Source of the DNA: Marivita cryptomonadis | Lineage (GTDB): Bacteria > Pseudomonadota > Alphaproteobacteria > Rhodobacterales > Rhodobacteraceae | Assembly (NCBI RefSeq): GCF_002115725.1 | Contig: NZ_JFKD01000027.1 | Location: 1 to 35,146, forward strand | DNA: 35,146 bases | Direction of reading: 5' to 3' | Part shown: positions 7,580-17,000 of the stretch, piece after piece | Position numbering within the stretch: the stretch's first letter is position 1 | Layout of the letters: each line of letters opens with the position of its first letter | The notes under the pieces: generated by a model | Database searches by the model: none | The model's input: only the letters and a program-made list of their open reading frames with translations | Told to the model about the DNA's origin: nothing | Position numbers and translations under genes: made by a program

Positions 7580-7819
7580 ATGTTTAGCATCGAACACGAA
7601 TTCGACTCGACTGTCGTGACGCTTGTTGATGAAGGCGAAGGCCCTCTTCAGGAAGACGTGATCGTTATCGGCTTTGAAGAATGCATCACAGTCGAGCAGT
7701 ATGATCCCCGAACGGACAAGGTGAACAAAATCACTTTCTCGATATCTCAGATGCGCGATCTGGCAGCGTCTTTGTCATTGCCCGAAGGGGTTTATTCACG
7801 AGAAGAAAAGGCAGACTAG
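7580..7819 (+). CDS. Conserved small hypothetical protein (79 aa)
   Basis: A 79-residue acidic protein (MFSIEHEFDSTVVTLVDEGE ... EECITVEQYDP) resembling small uncharacterised proteins conserved in Rhodobacterales. No cysteines beyond one, no membrane segment, no recognised fold. It is divergent from the M48 gene and convergent with the DUF167 gene: both stop codons are TAG read from the same palindromic CTAG at 7816-7819, so the two genes overlap by 4 nt tail to tail. Confidence 0.6.
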   Translation: MFSIEHEFDSTVVTLVDEGEGPLQEDVIVIGFEECITVEQYDPRTDKVNKITFSISQMRDLAASLSLPEGVYSREEKAD

Positions 7820-8070
7820 TCCACACGAAACTGTTTGTCGCGTGACTTTGCCCCTCTCACAAGGACAAGCCGCGATTTCGGTACTCCCAAAGCTTTTGAC
7901 AACAGCAGCATAACCGCTGCATTGGCTTGACCTTCGGCAGGCGGTGCCGTGACACCAACCTTTATAGTGTCGTTTTCGCGTACCACCGTGTTGGCCCTCG
8001 CATTCGGCGTCACACGAACCCAAATTATTGTTCCTGTACTTGCAAGATCGGTGAGGCTGTTCTTCGACAT
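7816..8070 (-). CDS. DUF167 (YggU/UPF0235) family protein
   Basis: An 84-residue protein with the DUF167 hallmarks: IIWVRVTPNARAN near the start, IKVGVTAPPAEGQANAAVM in the middle and VPKSRLVLVRGAKSRDKQF at the end. Length and motif order match YggU/UPF0235 proteins, a small alpha/beta fold of unknown biochemical role. ATG 8070 is preceded by AGGACGA. In many proteobacteria the family lies beside YggT-type genes, but no such gene is here; it is convergent with the 79-aa gene and divergent from the nitroreductase. Confidence 0.85.
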   Translation of the reverse strand: MSKNSLTDLASTGTIIWVRVTPNARANTVVRENDTIKVGVTAPPAEGQANAAVMLLLSKALGVPKSRLVLVRGAKSRDKQFRVD

Positions 8071-8149
8071 TCATTCGTCCTATCACGCAAGAACCTGCCG
8101 CGCGGTCAAAACATGGACGCAGGACTGATCGACAAAAAAGGGGGCCAAG

Positions 8150-8728
8150 ATGCCTGACGCAAACCATGCCGTTCTGGACTTTCTTCATACACGACGGTCA
8201 AGACCGGCAAAACTGTTGCAGGAACCAGCGCCGGATCGGGACGCGCTCAAGTTGATCCTGACGGCCGCGGCACGGACACCAGACCATGGGAAACTCGAAC
8301 CTTGGCGCTTTATCGTTCTTGAGAGAGCCGCTCTCAAACGGCTGGCTCTTGCAGTAGATCACTGTGGCGCGCAAACCGGGCGTGCTGCAGAAGATGTCGA
8401 GAAGGCACGTAAACAGTTCAGCGATAGCCCCCTTTGTGTCGCGGTCGTTGAAGTGCAAAAGCCCTCTGAGAAAATCCCTGCGATCGAGCAAACCTATTCT
8501 ACTGGGGCTGTATGCCTTGCTTTGCTCAACGCCGCCTTGGCCTCTGGTTGGGGGGCTAATTGGCTTAGCGGATGGCCAGCGCATGACAATGGATTCTGCG
8601 GCAACGCCCTAAGCCTTGCCGATAATGAACGCGTCGCGGGGTTCATTCACATCGGCACTGCGTCTGCTCTTCCACCTGAACGGCCAAGACCCGATATCGA
8701 TGCAATTACGACTTGGCTGGATACATGA
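8150..8728 (+). CDS. Nitroreductase family protein (YdjA-like)
   Basis: A 192-residue FMN-dependent oxidoreductase of the short nitroreductase type. RRSRPAKLLQEPAP near the N-terminus and AARTPDHGKLEPWRFIVL (residues about 40-57) are the FMN- and NAD(P)H-binding segments of the YdjA/TdsD-like branch. The later GAVCLALLNAALASGWGANW is the second flavin-contacting helix, and IGTA closes the domain. Natural substrate unknown; relatives reduce nitro compounds and quinones. A GGGGG-containing RBS precedes ATG 8150. Its TGA overlaps the ATG of the next gene (ATGA at 8725-8728), so the two are probably co-translated. Confidence 0.85.
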   Translation: MPDANHAVLDFLHTRRSRPAKLLQEPAPDRDALKLILTAAARTPDHGKLEPWRFIVLERAALKRLALAVDHCGAQTGRAAEDVEKARKQFSDSPLCVAVVEVQKPSEKIPAIEQTYSTGAVCLALLNAALASGWGANWLSGWPAHDNGFCGNALSLADNERVAGFIHIGTASALPPERPRPDIDAITTWLDT

Positions 8729-9450
8729 TCCTACGAAGCTTTTTCCTCACCCTCAGGCAACTGGGCGATGCTCGGTTCCGCAAGGTTCTGTTCCTTGGGA
8801 TCGGCCTTGGGTTCGCGCTTTTGGTAGGTTTCTTTGCTGCATTGATGTGGCTTCTGAATGCGGCGTTGGGGCCTGAGGCGACACTGCCATTCATTGGCGA
8901 AGTGACTTGGCTTGACGATCTTCTGAGCTGGACCGCCTTCATTTCGATGATCGTTTTGTCGGTCTTCCTGATGGTCCCTGTAGCCTCGGCGATCACATCA
9001 CTCTTTCTCGACGATGTGGCCGATGCCGTGGAAGATCGGCATTACCGACACTGGCCCAAAGCGGAGCGTGTCCCTTTTGGAGATGCCCTCCGCGATACGG
9101 TTAATTTCTTAGGCGTGCTTATTGCTGCGAATATATTCGCCCTGGTTTTGTATGTGATGTTTCCACCCTTCGCGCTTTTTATCTTCTGGGGATTGAATGG
9201 CTTTCTTCTTGGGCGGGAATACTTCACCCTAGCGGCCATACGCAGAGAAGGTCGCGCAGGGGCGAAAGCCCTGCGCAAGCGTCATATCGGAAAGATCTGG
9301 ATCGCGGGCACTCTTATGGCGATGCCCCTGTCATTACCGTTGGTGAACCTCGTGATCCCTATACTGGGCGCCGCAACTTTCACCCACCTGTACCACCAAA
9401 TTCAGGCGCAGGCCCCATCCGGCCAAAGAAATCCAGATCGCGCACTGTAA
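8725..9450 (+). CDS. CysZ/EI24 family membrane protein
   Basis: A 241-residue integral membrane protein of the EI24/CysZ domain family. MILRSFFLTLRQLGDARFRK is the typical amphipathic start, followed by four or more hydrophobic segments (about residues 24-48, 70-95, 130-165 and 195-220). The NGFLLGREYFTLAA motif in the third block is the family's most conserved part. CysZ transports sulfate in enterobacteria, but many alphaproteobacterial homologues are uncharacterised, so sulfate transport is only an inference. A TTG at 8713 opens the frame earlier; ATG 8725 is preferred because it forms an ATGA overlap with the nitroreductase stop. Its 3' end overlaps the convergent DUF1467 gene by 71 bp. 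Confidence 0.8.
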   Translation: MILRSFFLTLRQLGDARFRKVLFLGIGLGFALLVGFFAALMWLLNAALGPEATLPFIGEVTWLDDLLSWTAFISMIVLSVFLMVPVASAITSLFLDDVADAVEDRHYRHWPKAERVPFGDALRDTVNFLGVLIAANIFALVLYVMFPPFALFIFWGLNGFLLGREYFTLAAIRREGRAGAKALRKRHIGKIWIAGTLMAMPLSLPLVNLVIPILGAATFTHLYHQIQAQAPSGQRNPDRAL

Positions 9451-9676
9451 TCCACCCGGACAGGATGATCCCCGCGATCACGATCCAAAGACCGATGCTG
9501 ACGAACGTGGTGATCCAAGCCTTTTTCCTGAGGTTATGAACCTCGGGAGAACCGGCATGAGTTCCGGGTACGATCTGACCTACGTCACCTTGCGTTTGCA
9601 ATCTGATGGGAATGACGATCAAAAAGACCATGAACCAGATCACGGCAAAGAGAACGATAGCAGAGGTGATGGACAT
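9380..9676 (-). CDS. DUF1467 family membrane protein
   Basis: A 98-residue small inner-membrane protein matching DUF1467: SAIVLFAVIWFMVFLIVIPI is the first transmembrane helix, GSPEVHNLRKKAWITT the conserved polar loop, and VSIGLWIVIAGIILSGWI the second helix. RBS-like GGAG lies 7 nt upstream of the ATG. The C-terminal tail, after the second helix, lies in the 71-bp antisense overlap with the CysZ-like gene. The family is nearly confined to alphaproteobacteria and has no known function. The methylmalonyl-CoA epimerase gene lies just upstream on the same strand, 34 bp away, so the two may be co-transcribed. Confidence 0.85.
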   Translation of the reverse strand: MSITSAIVLFAVIWFMVFLIVIPIRLQTQGDVGQIVPGTHAGSPEVHNLRKKAWITTFVSIGLWIVIAGIILSGWITVRDLDFFGRMGPAPEFGGTGG

Positions 9677-9710
9677 GGGTGCGCTCCTTTTTCCCTAATG
9701 TGGGGTGGCG

Positions 9711-10115
<405 letters not shown>

Positions 10116-10240
10116 CTTGTCTCTCCGTCTTTGCTTTGGCGGCTTATCCCCCGAGCCGGAAAATCAGACAAGAGGTATGGGCGCATTAACGCCCTGTTAG
10201 CCACACCCGCGCCAAAATGAAGCGACTCATGGAGGGCGAA

Positions 10241-10957
10241 ATGATTGACGATGATGCATTTGACCATCTGCGCAGACCAACCGTGACACGGCCCCTACTA
10301 GGGCTCACCATCCTCGCGGTCGAAGACAGCCTATATGCCTGTGATGCTTTGCGACTGATGTGCCTGTACAGCGGCGCTCGCCTAAGGCGTGCGGATTGTC
10401 TCAAATCGGCACGTCGACATCTGCAGGTGTATCGTCCATCGGTCGTGATCGTCGATATGGGCTTGCCTGACGGCAATGGTGCAGAGCTCATTGATGACCT
10501 GCGCATGACATCGCCGCGCGTTAGCGTGATCCTCGCCTGCAGCGGTGATCCGTTTGCAGAAGATGTAGCCTATGCTGCAGGGGCCGATGGATTTCTGGCC
10601 AAACCGATCGCGAACCTTGGGGTCTTTCAACACGCGATCCTTCAACATCTTCCCCAAAACGCTCAACCTTGTGGACTGCGAAATATCAGGTCCGACGTCA
10701 TCCACCCCGATCTCTTCGCGTTCCGTGAAGATATGGCGTATGTCGCTGAGCTTTTGGGCGGGCCAGTCGATGACAAAGTCATTTCCTATGTCACAGCTTT
10801 TCTGCATGGAGTCGCCCTGACAGCAGAGGACGATGCCCTGCAGCACGCTGCATATGAACTGGCCGCGGCGCAATCGAATGGCGCACCAACGCTTGGTCCA
10901 GTGGCGAGGTTGGCAGGTCTGGTCCAGGCAAGAGTGCAAGACGCAGTGGCAATCTAA
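10241..10957 (+). CDS. Response regulator with an uncharacterised C-terminal region
   Basis: A 238-residue protein with an N-terminal receiver domain (about 20-140): acidic pair Glu28-Asp29 (LAVEDS), phosphoacceptor Asp72 (IVDMGLPDGNG), Ser101 in the switch position (LACSG) and Lys121 (FLAKP). The remaining ~100 residues (DLFAFREDMAYVAELLGG ... ARLAGLVQARVQ) look helical and are neither a recognisable DNA-binding domain nor an obvious histidine phosphotransfer domain, as no conserved HxxKG is seen. It may signal by protein contact. An in-frame ATG lies at 10217, but GGAGG at 10231-10235 sits 5 nt before ATG 10241. No histidine kinase is adjacent. Confidence 0.8.
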   Translation: MIDDDAFDHLRRPTVTRPLLGLTILAVEDSLYACDALRLMCLYSGARLRRADCLKSARRHLQVYRPSVVIVDMGLPDGNGAELIDDLRMTSPRVSVILACSGDPFAEDVAYAAGADGFLAKPIANLGVFQHAILQHLPQNAQPCGLRNIRSDVIHPDLFAFREDMAYVAELLGGPVDDKVISYVTAFLHGVALTAEDDALQHAAYELAAAQSNGAPTLGPVARLAGLVQARVQDAVAI

Positions 10958-10962
10958 ACAAA

Positions 10963-10986
10963 AGGCCGCCCTAAACAGGACGGCCT
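10963..10986. terminator. Bidirectional hairpin between the response regulator and aspS
   Basis: AGGCCGCCCT-aaac-AGGACGGCCT forms a 10-bp stem with one mismatch and a 4-nt loop. Read on the minus strand (the end of aspS) it is followed by TTTTGTTT, so it should work best as the aspS terminator; on the plus strand the tail is only mildly T-rich. Confidence 0.7.
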
Positions 10987-11043
10987 GATATTGTTGAAGT
11001 CGGCCGTTTAGGTACCGATGTGTTCGCCTATACGGCTCTCAGA

Positions 11044-12822
11044 TCACGCCTCTTTCGGAAGCACCCTCAGTCCAAGTTCCATAAGCTGATCGCTTGTAGC
11101 ATCGGACGGGGCGTTCATCATCAAGTCCTCGGCGCGCTGGTTCATCGGAAACATGATGACTTCCCGAATATTGGCTGTATCCGCCAGCAGCATGACCATG
11201 CGGTCGATCCCCGCGGCACACCCACCGTGGGGCGGCGCGCCAAAACGGAATGCGTTGACCATCCCGCCGAACCGCTTGCGCACTTCGTCTTCGCCATACC
11301 CGGCAAGTTCAAAAGCCTTGAACATGATTTCCGGCTTGTGGTTCCGGATTGCACCCGAAACCAATTCGTAACCGTTGCAAGCAAGATCGTATTGATAGCC
11401 AAGCACATCAAGCGGGTTGTCGTTGAGCGCATCTAGGCCACCTTGAGGCATGGAAAACGGGTTATGGCTGAAATCGACCTTTCCAGTTTCCTCATCGGCT
11501 TCGTACATCGGGAAATCCACGATCCATGCGAAGGCAAACCGATCCTGTTCGGTGAGGCCCAGTTCATTGCCGATTTCCACACGGGCTTTCCCGGCCACTT
11601 TCTCAAAGCTTGAAGGCTTGCCACCCAAGAAAAACGCCGCGTCACCGACGCCTAAGCCCAGTTGTTGACGGATCGCTTCGGTGCGCTCGGGGCCGATATT
11701 CTTGGCCAGCGGCCCGGCGGCTTCCATTCCATCGTCACCGTCACGCCAGAAGATATACCCCATGCCGGGCAATCCTTCCTTCTGCGCAAAGGCGTTCATG
11801 CGATCACAGAATTTTCTGCTGCCACCACCCGGTGCCGGAATCGCGCGAATTTCGGTGCCGTCCTGCTCAAGCAGTTTCGCGAAGATCGCAAAACCCGACC
11901 CACGGAAGTGATCAGAAACGACCTGCATCTTGATCGGGTTGCGCAAGTCAGGCTTGTCGGTGCCATACCACAGCGCTGCATCGCGATACGAGATCTGTGG
12001 CCACTCGGCATCCACTTTACGGCCGGCGCCAAATTCTTCGAAGACGCCCTGCATCACCGGCTGAATTGTGTCGAATACATCCTGCTGACTGACAAAGGAC
12101 ATCTCCAAGTCGAGCTGGTAGAAGTCCGTCGGAGAGCGGTCGGCTCGCGGGTCTTCATCGCGGAAGCAAGGCGCGATCTGGAAGTACTTGTCAAAGCCAC
12201 TAACCATGATCAGCTGTTTGAACTGCTGCGGAGCCTGCGGAAGGGCATAGAACTTTCCAGGGTGCAGACGACTTGGCACCAAAAAATCGCGGGCCCCCTC
12301 GGGGCTTGAGGCCGTGATGATCGGCGTCTGATATTCGCGGAAATTCTGATCCCACATCCGTTTGCGGATCGACGAGACAACATCCGAGCGCAATGTCATG
12401 TTGCTTTGCATCGCTTCGCGGCGCAGGTCGAGGAAGCGGTAACGAAGACGCGTTTCTTCAGGATACTCCTGATCGCCAAAGACGATGAGCGGCAGCTCTT
12501 CGGCTGCGCCCAAGACTTCGAGGTCGCGGATGAACACTTCGATTTCACCGGTCGGAAGCTTTGGGTTCGCAAGGCTTGCATCGCGTGCCTTCACCACGCC
12601 GTCGATCCGGATACACCATTCCGACCGTACCTTTTCGACATCGGCAAAGACAGGGCTGTCCGGATCGCAAAGAAGCTGTGTCACGCCGTAATGATCCCGC
12701 AAATCGATGAACAAAACGCCACCGTGGTCCCGGATACGGTGCACCCAGCCAGACAGGCGAACGGTCTGGCCAACGTCGGCCTTGGTCAGATCGGCGCACG
12801 TGTGGCTGCGAAAGGCATGCAT
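11044..12822 (-). CDS. aspS: Aspartyl-tRNA synthetase
   Basis: A 592-residue class IIb aminoacyl-tRNA synthetase that charges tRNA with aspartate. The N-terminal OB-fold anticodon-binding domain (about 1-110) contains GWVHRIRDHGGVLFIDLRDH. The catalytic core has LPQAPQQFKQLIMV, motif 2 CFRDEDPRADRSPTDFYQLD and the motif 3 region PPHGGCAAGIDRMVML. The large bacterial GAD insertion lies between. Full family length. The frame opens as far as 12906, but the family start is MHAFRSHTCADL at ATG 12822. Bacterial-type AspRS of this kind may be discriminating or not; the sequence does not settle it. It ends at a good hairpin terminator near 10970. Confidence 0.97.
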   Translation of the reverse strand: MHAFRSHTCADLTKADVGQTVRLSGWVHRIRDHGGVLFIDLRDHYGVTQLLCDPDSPVFADVEKVRSEWCIRIDGVVKARDASLANPKLPTGEIEVFIRDLEVLGAAEELPLIVFGDQEYPEETRLRYRFLDLRREAMQSNMTLRSDVVSSIRKRMWDQNFREYQTPIITASSPEGARDFLVPSRLHPGKFYALPQAPQQFKQLIMVSGFDKYFQIAPCFRDEDPRADRSPTDFYQLDLEMSFVSQQDVFDTIQPVMQGVFEEFGAGRKVDAEWPQISYRDAALWYGTDKPDLRNPIKMQVVSDHFRGSGFAIFAKLLEQDGTEIRAIPAPGGGSRKFCDRMNAFAQKEGLPGMGYIFWRDGDDGMEAAGPLAKNIGPERTEAIRQQLGLGVGDAAFFLGGKPSSFEKVAGKARVEIGNELGLTEQDRFAFAWIVDFPMYEADEETGKVDFSHNPFSMPQGGLDALNDNPLDVLGYQYDLACNGYELVSGAIRNHKPEIMFKAFELAGYGEDEVRKRFGGMVNAFRFGAPPHGGCAAGIDRMVMLLADTANIREVIMFPMNQRAEDLMMNAPSDATSDQLMELGLRVLPKEA

Positions 12823-12953
12823 GTCGGATTCCCAGTTCTGTGTATATGTCAGGTCGCTGGGCTCAATGATGCAGGATCGTGAAAAAGTCCAGACATAGCG
12901 TAGCACTTGGCGGATTGAGCGCCACTACGTGATGCGATAGGGCGGACGCCTTG

Positions 12954-13511
12954 TCAGGCCATCGAAAGCTCAAAGCGGCAGGACTCTCCGCCAGCGGCGC
13001 AACATTGCGTTTCTTGGCACCGGAGTCGGATGTCGACTGCTCTTGCGAATACGTTTTCCAGCACGGTTTGCTGAAACAGGCAGACTGGGACGTCGCTGGT
13101 TTCAGACCGCGTGACTGGGTTGTTGGAAATTTCGAGCATCGAGGTGCGCAAGACGCGGAAATCTCCGCTGCCCGAAAACGTCCATGCGCTTTGCGTTGTG
13201 GTGCGGACAAGCATCCACGTTGCAAGCGACCATGGCAGTCGGCGCAACAGGTCTCGAGCAGATGCGTCCAACCGATAATCCAAAACCACCTGCGCCGCTT
13301 TTTCGCCGGCGGTCACCATGATGTCGCGCCAAATTTCAGGCAAATCACGACGAATTCCCTGATGGAGTTGCGCGACAAGTCGCTCCCTGACCGGGTCTTG
13401 GGGGGACGGAAGGAACTTCAACCCGGCCTCTTGGAAAATTCGGTCCCGTTCTTCGGCGCCCGCGTATGTTTCGAGAACCTCATGGATCGGGAGAATCATG
13501 TTGGAGCTCAT
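12954..13511 (-). CDS. BchJ/V4R-like protein (putative 4-vinyl reductase-like)
   Basis: A 185-residue protein resembling BchJ, the V4R-domain protein linked to bacteriochlorophyll synthesis and often annotated as 4-vinyl reductase. Features: RDIMVTAGEKAAQVVLDYRL, a long helical middle, SAWTFSGSGDFRV, SNNPV, and a cysteine-rich V4R-type end ETQCCAAGGESCRFEL. The V4R domain generally binds small hydrophobic ligands or metal. ATG 13511 has GAGAGGA 6 nt upstream; the longer frame (to 13562) has a poorer site. No other bacteriochlorophyll or puf gene is present, so it may be an orphan in a non-phototroph or a displaced photosynthesis gene. A PpsR-type palindrome lies about 270 bp upstream. Confidence 0.55.
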   Translation of the reverse strand: MSSNMILPIHEVLETYAGAEERDRIFQEAGLKFLPSPQDPVRERLVAQLHQGIRRDLPEIWRDIMVTAGEKAAQVVLDYRLDASARDLLRRLPWSLATWMLVRTTTQSAWTFSGSGDFRVLRTSMLEISNNPVTRSETSDVPVCLFQQTVLENVFARAVDIRLRCQETQCCAAGGESCRFELSMA

Positions 13512-13778
13512 GAAGGTCCTCTCGCGAGGCTGTTTTAACGGACCTTTCATCGGCGCGCTCATTCTTGTCTCTCACCCCCATCGCGCGCGGAGTGTTCCGC
13601 CCCAATGTTGCCATACCCGCGAAGTCGTCAACGCTGCGTGCGGGTCCTGACATTTTCTTTGACGCAGTTCTGGTGTGCGCCTCCCGCGAAAGAATTGCTC
13701 TCAGGTGCCCCAAAACTTTATCGAAAGATCGAATAATCAGCTCTTTTCCATGCCGCAATTGCATTCAGACACCAAAAC

Positions 13779-13796
13779 TGTCCAAGCAAGTTGACA
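13779..13796. promoter_or_regulatory. PpsR-type palindrome (TGTC-N10-GACA)
   Basis: TGTCCAAGCAAGTTGACA matches the consensus TGTC-N10-GACA bound by the photosynthesis repressor PpsR/CrtJ. It is 268 bp upstream of the BchJ-like start and about 135 bp upstream of the carB promoter. Only one copy is seen, whereas PpsR usually binds paired sites, so a chance match is possible. Confidence 0.35.
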
Positions 13797-13913
13797 CAAC
13801 TTACCACCAACGCCCAGCTTAACATTCAAAACGCACGATGTGAAACGCGACAGCGCAATCAGAAAGCGCTGAACGAATTACATCCACAGCTTCGAAACAG
13901 GAGCGTAAGAGGC

Positions 13914-13941
13914 TTGAACGTCACTCGCGCATGTCTATAAC
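13914..13941 (+). promoter_or_regulatory. Candidate sigma70 promoter of carB
   Basis: TTGAAC (13914-13919), a 16-bp spacer and TATAAC (13936-13941) resemble -35 and -10 boxes. Transcription would begin near 13948, giving a leader of about 56 nt that contains a 6-bp GC hairpin and a GAGGTGA ribosome site before ATG 14004. Confidence 0.5.
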
Positions 13942-14003
13942 CCGCTGGAATTTGCCCGCCGGGACTTCACCCGGCACCGATCCGCGCGAAACGAGGTGAC
14001 ACA

Positions 14004-17000
14004 ATGCCCAAACGTACCGATATCAAATCAATCATGATCATCGGAGCCGGGCCCATTGTAATCGGTCAGGCATGTGAATTCGATTATTCTGGTGCGCAGG
14101 CCTGCAAGGCCCTGAGGGAAGAAGGCTATCGGGTCATTCTCGTGAACTCGAATCCGGCTACCATCATGACCGATCCTGGGCTTGCTGATGCCACTTACAT
14201 CGAGCCCATCACGCCGGAAATCGTGGCCAAGATCATAGAAAAGGAAAGGCCGGACGCTCTGCTTCCGACCATGGGAGGGCAGACGGGTCTGAACACATCC
14301 CTCGCGCTTGAAGAGATGGGAGTTCTCGAAAAGTTCGGTGTCGAAATGATTGGCGCCAAGCGCGAAGCGATTGAAATGGCCGAGGACAGGAAGCTCTTTC
14401 GTGAAGCGATGGATCGCATCGGCCTTGAAAATCCGAAGGCGACAATCATCACCGCCCCTAAGAAACCAAATGGCAATGCCGACCTTGATGCCGGTGTGGC
14501 ACTTGCCCTTGCCGAACTTGAGGATATTGGCCTTCCGGCGATTATTCGCCCCGCCTTTACCTTGGGCGGTACGGGTGGCGGTGTGGCCTATAACCGCGAA
14601 GACTTCGTCCACTACTGCCGGTCCGGCATGGACGCGTCTCCTGTCAATCAAATCCTCGTCGACGAGTCGCTTCTGGGGTGGAAAGAATTTGAGATGGAGG
14701 TCGTACGTGATCGCGCGGACAACGCTATCATCGTCTGCGCCATTGAAAACGTCGACCCGATGGGCGTGCATACCGGTGATTCTATTACCGTCGCCCCAGC
14801 CTTGACCCTGACTGACAAAGAATACCAGATCATGCGGAACGGCTCTATTGCCGTTCTTAGGGAAATTGGGGTCGAAACCGGAGGTTCGAACGTCCAGTGG
14901 GCGATCAATCCTGAAGACGGTCGTATGGTGGTGATCGAAATGAACCCCCGCGTCAGTCGGTCTTCAGCGCTTGCCTCCAAGGCGACAGGTTTTCCGATCG
15001 CCAAGATCGCGGCCAAGTTGGCTGTCGGCTACACACTTGATGAACTTGATAATGACATCACCAAGGTGACTCCGGCATCCTTTGAGCCAACGATTGACTA
15101 CGTGGTCACGAAAATCCCGAAATTTGCGTTCGAGAAATTCCCGGGTTCGGAACCTCACCTGACAACGGCAATGAAGTCGGTCGGGGAAGCGATGGCCATT
15201 GGCAGAACAATTCACGAGTCGCTTCAAAAAGCACTGGCTTCCATGGAATCCGGTCTGACCGGGTTCGATGAGGTACTTATCGAAGGTGCACCAGAAAAAT
15301 CTGCCGTGATTAAGGCGATCAGCCAACAGACACCAGACCGTATGCGCACCATCGCGCAGGCAATGCGCCACGGCTTGAGCGATGAAGACATTCATGCGAC
15401 GACCATGTTTGATCCATGGTTTCTGGCCCGAATTCGGGAAATCGTCGAAGCCGAAGAAGGCATCCGCGGCGGTGGTCTGCCTGAAGACGCGGCAGGGATG
15501 CGCGCGCTCAAAATGCTAGGCTTCACCGATGCGCGTTTGGCCAATCTGACCGGGAACACGGAAAAAGAGGTGCGCGCGCTGCGCCTCAAGTTGAATGTTA
15601 AGGCAAGCTTCAAGCGTATCGACACCTGTGCTGCAGAGTTCGAGGCACAAACACCGTACATGTACTCCACCTACGAGTCCCCGATGATGGGCGAGGTGGA
15701 ATGCGAAGCGCGTCCCAGCGATCGTAAAAAGGTCGTCATCCTTGGTGGCGGTCCCAACCGGATCGGCCAAGGGATCGAATTCGACTACTGCTGTTGCCAT
15801 GCTTGTTTCGCGCTGACGGACGCTGGCTATGAAACGATCATGGTCAACTGCAACCCGGAAACCGTATCCACCGACTATGACACATCGGATCGGCTGTATT
15901 TTGAACCGCTGACCTTCGAGCATGTGCTCGAAATTCTGCGTGTCGAACAGGAGAACGGAACGCTTCACGGTGTGATCGTGCAATTCGGCGGTCAGACGCC
16001 TCTCAAACTGGCCCGCGCTCTCGAAGCAGAAGGTATTCCGATCCTCGGAACGACACCGGATGCCATTGACTTGGCCGAAGATCGCGAACGGTTTCAAACC
16101 CTTGTCAACGATCTTGGCTTGAAGCAACCGCATAACGGAATCGCTTCTACCGGGGCGCAAGCCTTGGCAATCGCAGAGGATATCGGGTTCCCTCTGGTCA
16201 TCCGCCCCTCTTACGTTCTCGGCGGACGTGCGATGGAAATCGTCCGCGACATGGGTCACCTTGAACGCTACATCAATGAAGCAGTCGTCGTGTCAGGCGA
16301 CAGCCCTGTTCTTTTGGACAACTATCTGTCTGGTGCCGTTGAACTAGACGTTGACGCATTGTGCGATGGCACGCAGGTGCATGTTGCCGGCATCATGCAA
16401 CATATCGAAGAAGCAGGTGTTCATTCGGGCGACAGTGCGTGTTCCCTGCCTCCCTACTCACTCTCGGACGACATTCTGGCAGAAATCAAGCGCCAAACCG
16501 AAGCGCTTGCTTTGGCATTGAACGTGGTGGGACTGATGAATGTGCAGTTCGCGATCAAAGATGGAGACGTTTACCTGATCGAGGTGAACCCCCGCGCCTC
16601 GCGTACCGTGCCGTTTGTCGCCAAGGCGACCGATTCAGCGATTGCCTCCATCGCAGCACGCGTAATGGCAGGCGAACCGCTCACCAACTTCCCGATGCGG
16701 GAACCTTATCCCGAAAACGCTGACTATGACACTGTATTGCCGCTTGCAGATCCGATGACCCTCGCCAATCCGATGATGCCTTGGTTCTCGGTCAAAGAAG
16801 CCGTCCTGCCCTTCGCGCGATTCCCAGGTGTCGACACGATCCTTGGGCCAGAAATGCGCTCCACCGGCGAAGTTATGGGGTGGGATCGGTCGTTCCCCCG
16901 GGCCTTCCTGAAAGCGCAGTTGGGCGCAGGTAACTTCCTTCCGCGGTCTGGCAGCGTATTTTTCTCGATCAAGAACGAGGACAAGACTGACCAATTGGTC

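Larger units (their letters stand above)
13512..14003. other. 492-bp intergenic region between the BchJ-like gene and carB
   Basis: I see no convincing gene here. The short open frames on both strands give Arg/Ser-rich, unrecognisable products. The region holds a PpsR-type palindrome (13779-13796), a sigma70-like promoter for carB (13914-13941), and a GCCGGG-acttca-CCCGGC hairpin (13958-13975) inside the presumed carB leader. A regulatory or small RNA gene cannot be excluded. Confidence 0.6.

Noticed and set aside
13480..13822. Short open frames on both strands between the BchJ-like gene and carB
   Set aside because: They overlap each other, give Arg/Ser-rich products with no recognisable motif and lack ribosome sites, so they are treated as non-coding.
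13958..13975. GCCGGG-acttca-CCCGGC hairpin as a carB riboswitch or attenuator
   Set aside because: It is a single 6-bp hairpin without an alternative fold, leader peptide or T-run; not enough to claim a regulator.
14028..14771. Long minus-strand open frames within carB
   Set aside because: They are antisense to conserved ATP-grasp coding sequence and show only composition-driven openness.
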